Source of the DNA: Nipponacmea schrenckii
Lineage: Eukaryota; Mollusca; Gastropoda; Lottiidae
DNA length: 64,000 nt
Reading direction: 5' to 3'
NCBI GenBank assembly: GCA_030562195.1
Contig: CM060200.1
Coordinates: forward strand, 27,133,023-27,197,022
In this document: piece by piece, positions 59,263-64,000 of the stretch
Position numbering within the stretch: position 1 is the stretch's first letter
How the letters are laid out: each line of letters begins with the position of its first letter
Made by a program: the position numbers and the translations under genes
Notes under the pieces: generated by a model
Database searches by the model: none
Told to the model about the DNA's origin: nothing
Seen by the model: only the letters and a program-made list of their open reading frames with translations

Positions 59263-59313
59263 ATGACACTGTAACAATAAGAGACGGGTTAAAATGGAAC
59301 CTTGTCTCATACC
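59263..59313 (-). pseudogene. Possible LINE reverse transcriptase fragment
   Basis: Minus strand encodes GMRQGSILTRLLLLQCH, matching the start of the G-x-RQG-x-x-L motif, preceded by GKxEG-like sequence. Very short; a relic at best. Confidence 0.45.
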
Positions 59314-60327
59314 TTCAAAGGTAAACTTTCCATCTAACATCTTATTTCATATTATACAGTCATGTTTGTCCCAATTAAACGTCGTGTGGCAGATCTGATT
59401 TATTTACCATCAAAAATGAAAATAGGACTAGTTCAGAGTGTCGTCGTTTTGTCAACAACAATGCGTTCCTTTACAAAAACACGTGGACGTAACAAGAACG
59501 ATCCACGGTGAATGCTTCTGTAAATTTGCTAAACTGAATGCTAAGCCTTACAATTACTATAGTGTTTGTTTTTCTGCACCAAATATATGCACTTTGTTGA
59601 AAGAGATCAGTGGTTCGACATTTATCTCCTTAATTATTTACCATCAAATAATCAACTTTGCACGACTCACGATGTAGTTCGTATTAAATGTTTTTTAGAC
59701 TTTGCTATACCGAATAACGAGTCTTACAGATACCGTAGACCTATTACGGTGTATGGCCTTCTTAACAAAATTATGTTTATTGTAAGAATGGGCTATTTGA
59801 CCAAATACGCATTTTTTTTTTCAAATGATAAATGCCACCAAATAATGAACACCATCTTCACAATGTCAAGATGGACATTAAACTAAGTTATTTTTATACA
59901 ATCGCTGCCTTTACTTCTGTGACGCTAAAAAGTGGGAATTAAAGTCAAGGTATTAGATGAATGTCTAGATACTGTGCATAATACACGGTGCAAGTAGCAT
60001 TGACTGTTTCTTGTAGAGATTAGCAGTTTGACAAATAGACCTATTCTTATTACCAGTATAGTTTATTATTCTAACATGTAAAACTATCAAACCGTCTTGT
60101 TGATATGTAAATAATGAGAAAACAAGTCTTTGTTATTGTTTATACAATAAACACCTTGACTGTATATACCATCCCTATTGTATCATTCTTTTGCTTTGGT
60201 GGTTAATGGGCCATGTTTGTTGCTCAGTGAGTTTAGATGCTTGTTTGTCAATCTAGAGTTCCCGACCCCATCCTAATAAAGTATCATTCGGGGTTTTAAA
60301 TTAGGTATATCCCCCTTGCCAGTGCAT

Positions 60328-60381
60328 GTTCCAAAAGCAACGTTTGGATATATGTATGTATCAAAACGTTGCTTTAGGAAC
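60328..60381. repeat. 18-bp hairpin with 18-base loop
   Basis: Left arm GTTCCAAAAGCAACGTTT (60328-60345) pairs with AAACGTTGCTTTAGGAAC (60364-60381) with one mismatch. A weaker outer stem (TTGCC at 60316 with GGCAA at 60397) is possible. It could be a small foldback element or a hairpin RNA precursor; sequence alone does not decide. Confidence 0.5.
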
Positions 60382-60480
60382 ACGTTGTTAGTGAGGCAAC
60401 TCGGGAAAATGTACATAGCAAAGATGCAATTTCAGCTGGAGGTGTTGTTGACTCAAAATATCAATCACGTTTGGTGATCT

Positions 60481-60800
60481 AAGACATTCAAGATATGGTT
60501 ACTCTAAAAGAAACATTTTATAACAGGACCTTTTAGCTTGATTGGTATAGAAACTTTTTCCAGAATTAGGGCAAACTACACCCTCTCCACCCTGGCCCAT
60601 ATTTTAGTTCGATAGCTTACCTACAGGTAATTTTTATAAACACATAGTCTGCCTTTAAAACATTCAAGATGACCTAAAAGATAGACATTTTAAAGCAGGT
60701 TTAGATTGAAATTGGTATAGAAACTGTGTCAAATACAGGGCAAATACATTGACTGGTTTTTTGTTCAAGTTACCTAGTTGACAAATACACACATAGTTTC
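60481..60800 (+). repeat. Direct duplication of about 176 bp
   Basis: Two imperfect copies start at 60481 and 60657 (ACATTCAAGAT, then TTGGTATAGAAACT and AGGGCAAA in each). Flanking blocks at about 60060-60230 and 60840-60995 (ATCAAAC, GTTATTGTTTA, ATACCAT, CTTTGxTGGT) also look alike, so the copies may lie within a larger, older duplication. Confidence 0.65.
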
Positions 60801-61039
60801 ATTATTCACAAAACAATAAATAGTTTAGGTTATTCAACATGTTTAGAATTTTATCAAACAATTGTGTTGGATATGTTAAAACATGTAGAAAACATTGTTT
60901 TGTTATTGTTTAGTACACATAAAAACACCTGACATAGTTTATACCATTCCAGCTTATTCTATTTTAATATATTATTATGCTTTGTGGTATATATAAACAT
61001 GTTTAGTATGCTCCAATTGAGTCCTATAAATTGTTTGTA

Positions 61040-61830
61040 TTGGCACTATTTAGCAGTGGATAATATCCTATATAATAGTATATTCAGACATTTTAACAGT
61101 GGATATCTTCTATTCCTAGTGCATGTTATTAGAGCACTGTTTAAATGTATTTATATATTGCTCTACAAATTGTTTATTGAACACTATATTAACAGTGGTA
61201 TTTCATATCGGACAAATGTACATATAATTGATGTATTGAGCACTGTATTAGCAGTGGTATTTCTATATCGCTATATAATTGATTAATTGAGCACTATATT
61301 AACAGTGGTATTCTATATAGCTCTAAAATGGATGTATTGATTACTATATTAGCAGTGGTATGTCTATATCGCTATATAATTGATGTATTGAGCACTATTT
61401 TAACAGTGGTATTTCTATATCAACATTATTATTATTATATTTCTATATCGCTATATAATTGATGTATTGAGCACTGTGTTAACAGTGGTATTTCTATATC
61501 GCTATATAATTGATGTATTGAGCACTGTATTAGCAGTGGTATGTCTATATCGCTATTTAATTGATGTATTGAGCACTATTTTAAGAGTGGTATTTCTATA
61601 TCTCTCTACAATGGATGTATTGAGCACTGTTTTAACAGTAGTATTTCTATATCTCTCTGCAATTGATGTATTGAGCACTATTTTAACAGTAGTATTTCTA
61701 TATTGGTCTACAATTGATGTATTGAACACTATTTTAACAGTGGTATTTATATATCCCTCTGCAATTGATGTATTAAGCACTATTTCAACAGTGGTATTTC
61801 TATATCGTTCTACAATTGAAGCACTAAGTT
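61040..61830 (+). repeat. 51-bp tandem array
   Basis: The unit TTGATGTATTGAGCACTATT, then TTAACAGTGG, TATTTCTATA, TCGCTATATAA is repeated about 14 times; copies before about 61200 are strongly degraded and a (TTA)n run interrupts the array near 61423-61440. Because 51 is a multiple of 3, one frame stays open over several hundred bases on each strand. That is a by-product of the period, not evidence for a protein. Confidence 0.9.
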
Positions 61831-61834
61831 AACA

Positions 61835-64000
61835 GTGAAAATATGGTGTTATTATTGTATATGATATATTATGTGTTTCTCCGATTCTAATAGTCAAAGT
61901 ATCAAAGAAATAACAAGACTACACCTGATATATCCCATTAATCATATTTGTTTTATATGTTATACAACGTTCAATTGGTGTTTTAACACCTCTAATACTG
62001 GACAAAATCAGGTTTCAAATGAATTAATCTTCACTCACTAAAGATAACGGCTTCTGAAAGCAATGAGCACTATATGAATATGTGCCGAATTCTCTGTGCT
62101 CAAGAGGCTACTAGTATGCCTATCTACCTAAAGTATTGTGTGCTGGAAATATTTGTGCGTATATGATAGTGACTATTTTATCAACTAGTAAACGACATAT
62201 CACTTTTAGGCACTTCATAACTGTTCTATTATAAAACATAATGGGACGGAACTTTATTTTAATCAAGGACAATAACTCATAGTTTTCTCACACTTAAAAT
62301 ACCATAATACATAATAAATAACACGTTTTTTACTTTTATTTTATCGTTTACTTTTACTCGGCGTTTAATGCCCGTTTGTACTATAGACCCTTTTTTACTA
62401 AACATACAAAATACTTATAGAATAACAAAAATATAAAAGGCTGATGTTTTGTTCTCCGTACATTGTAGTTCTATTAGACATAACAGTAGAACTTGAATCT
62501 ATCTTGTATATCCAAAGAACCCGTTATTTCGTCTCAGATAAAGGAAAACCATTACACAGTAAAAGTAGGAGAGCAATCCTGCATTTTGATAAACGTCTAG
62601 TACTGCCTTATAATTATATAACTAAATGGTACTCAACATGGCCTTATTGGAATCGTAGAATGCCCCAGCGTGCCCTTAATAATACTATGGAATGCACAAA
62701 GTGTACCCGCAATGGTACTCTCGAATGTCCATTGGAATAATCTGGTAAACCACATGACCCCCGAGTGCTCTGTAATATTCAATTTTGAAATGCCTAGGCA
62801 AGTGTTTTCTGGCATTCCTAATATTATTTTGGATTTTCACAACGACACTCTAAAAGATATACTCTCATAAGATATCTTCACCTATGCTCTGCAATATGCA
62901 CCTAGTGTTCCAGTCAAATGACTGTTATGGGGCCATGGAATGTTACTCTTTAATGTTGCGCCCGTAGTTTCCAAACTACCCCACGGTCACTGAGTGTAAA
63001 AATATAAGTAAAAACGTGGTAAATGAAGACGTATTAAGAATATGTTTACGTGAAGAAGAATACATTAACTATATCAAGCCGCTTTCCTATTAAACGTAAC
63101 AATTGAAAACTTGAGGTCGAAGATAGTGATATTTAATCCGAAATACTCTGCTTCTTGAGTGGTAATACAAACTGAAATCTTGTAGTTCACCCCACAATGA
63201 TGTGGACATAGGATCGGGGGTTTTATAATGCAGGAACAACTGTTTTATTTCTATTGACGGTGATTGAATGTACATCCAAGTTTATCGAAGCTTTTCCACC
63301 CTATCATAAGTAGATTTTTATGGGCCTTTACAGATGCCTTTTCTGAGGAGAGTCTAATATATCTAGATGTTCGTGTTTCCTCGTTAAATCATTGCATGAC
63401 AATTTGCTACTACATGGCTTCTTTTAGATCCCCATTCAGAAATGGAGTTTACGGTTTAAGAAATCTAGAGTGTCTAACGTCGCAAACTTAATGGAAAAAC
63501 GGAGTCGCATTACATTTTAGAGATGTTAAAACGAATTTCCTCCTTATATAGCCTATGCTATACTCTCTGTTAGAAGTGCTCGGTTTAGCAAAATGACACA
63601 CGGTGATGAAAACAACCTATTTGTGCCTCAATTACGCCCTTTCAATACCTATTCTTTACATATAGATTGGTAGAACGGGATTACAAGACAGATTCTATCC
63701 AGGTTTTTGTTATCGGTAAATATGTTTTACAAACCGTGTGATGAGCATTTTAATTCCCGCATTATTCCATAAGATTTATTATGACTTTGTGTATATACAC
63801 TGTATTTGTATTATAAAAGAATACAAATGGATACCTACCTCAGGTATAATTTGGTTATAATACACAATCTTAACAAGTTTAATAACGCTTTTCAGGAAGG
63901 TCATCCACAAAACATATATAATGAAAATAAAAATACAAACTTAAATGGGTGTATTCGGCGTAAATATCATCTTTGCCTCCTGATAGATCCCAATTTCAGT
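61835..64000. other. Right end of the window, nothing recognised
   Basis: About 2.2 kb of AT-rich sequence with short open frames only. No gene, tandem array or RNA gene supported. Confidence 0.4.

Noticed and set aside
61467..61832. 121-codon hydrophobic open frame
   Set aside because: Made wholly of 51-bp satellite units; the frame stays open because 51 is divisible by three. The opposite strand shows the same effect.
62444..62740. 98-codon plus-strand frame near the right end
   Set aside because: No recognisable domain, starts and stops without context, and overlaps other chance frames on both strands.

Overview
The window is animal nuclear DNA, AT-rich (judged by eye at roughly two thirds A+T). 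Genes are split by GT..AG introns, coding exons are mostly short, and most of the window is non-coding and repetitive. The two genes belong to animal families (a polycystin-1-type receptor/channel and the BTB-BACK-Kelch protein KLHL10). Gene content, intron style and tRNA-derived repeats fit an invertebrate, most likely a lophotrochozoan such as a mollusc. That placement is inference; no species marker is visible.

Layout. (1) 1170-20329, plus strand: a polycystin-1-related gene reconstructed as 24 exons. All 23 intron phases agree and the joined coding length is 7761 bases, giving 2586 residues. Order: signal peptide, about four PKD repeats, an REJ region, a GAIN/GPS region, TM1, a PLAT domain, TM2-TM11 with the polycystin extracellular domain between TM6 and TM7, and a low-complexity cytoplasmic tail. 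(2) 21322-23684, minus strand: KLHL10 in two exons, 594 residues, tail to tail with the polycystin gene and about 1 kb from it. (3) 23.7-64 kb: no gene I can support. This 40-kb stretch holds tandem arrays (57-bp units at 31.5-32.8 kb, 37-bp units at 39.2-40.2 kb, 23-bp units at 41.5 kb, 51-bp units at 61.2-61.8 kb), a 600-bp inverted-repeat element at 40.3 kb, SINE-like fragments, and four eroded pieces of LINE reverse transcriptase.

How the genes may relate. KLHL10 is a spermatid-specific Cullin-3 adaptor in animals where it has been studied. REJ-bearing polycystins include sperm-surface proteins (sea urchin REJ proteins, mammalian PKDREJ). Their adjacency, and a shared CRE-like octamer upstream of both, raise the possibility of a small male-germline neighbourhood. 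This is a hypothesis only.

Most notable observations: a satellite whose 37-bp unit carries a CTCF-like core in every register and which has a 9-unit (about 332 bp) higher-order period; a polycystin whose GPS lacks the usual histidine but has an RRRR site just upstream; and a three-codon uORF whose stop overlaps the KLHL10 start codon.
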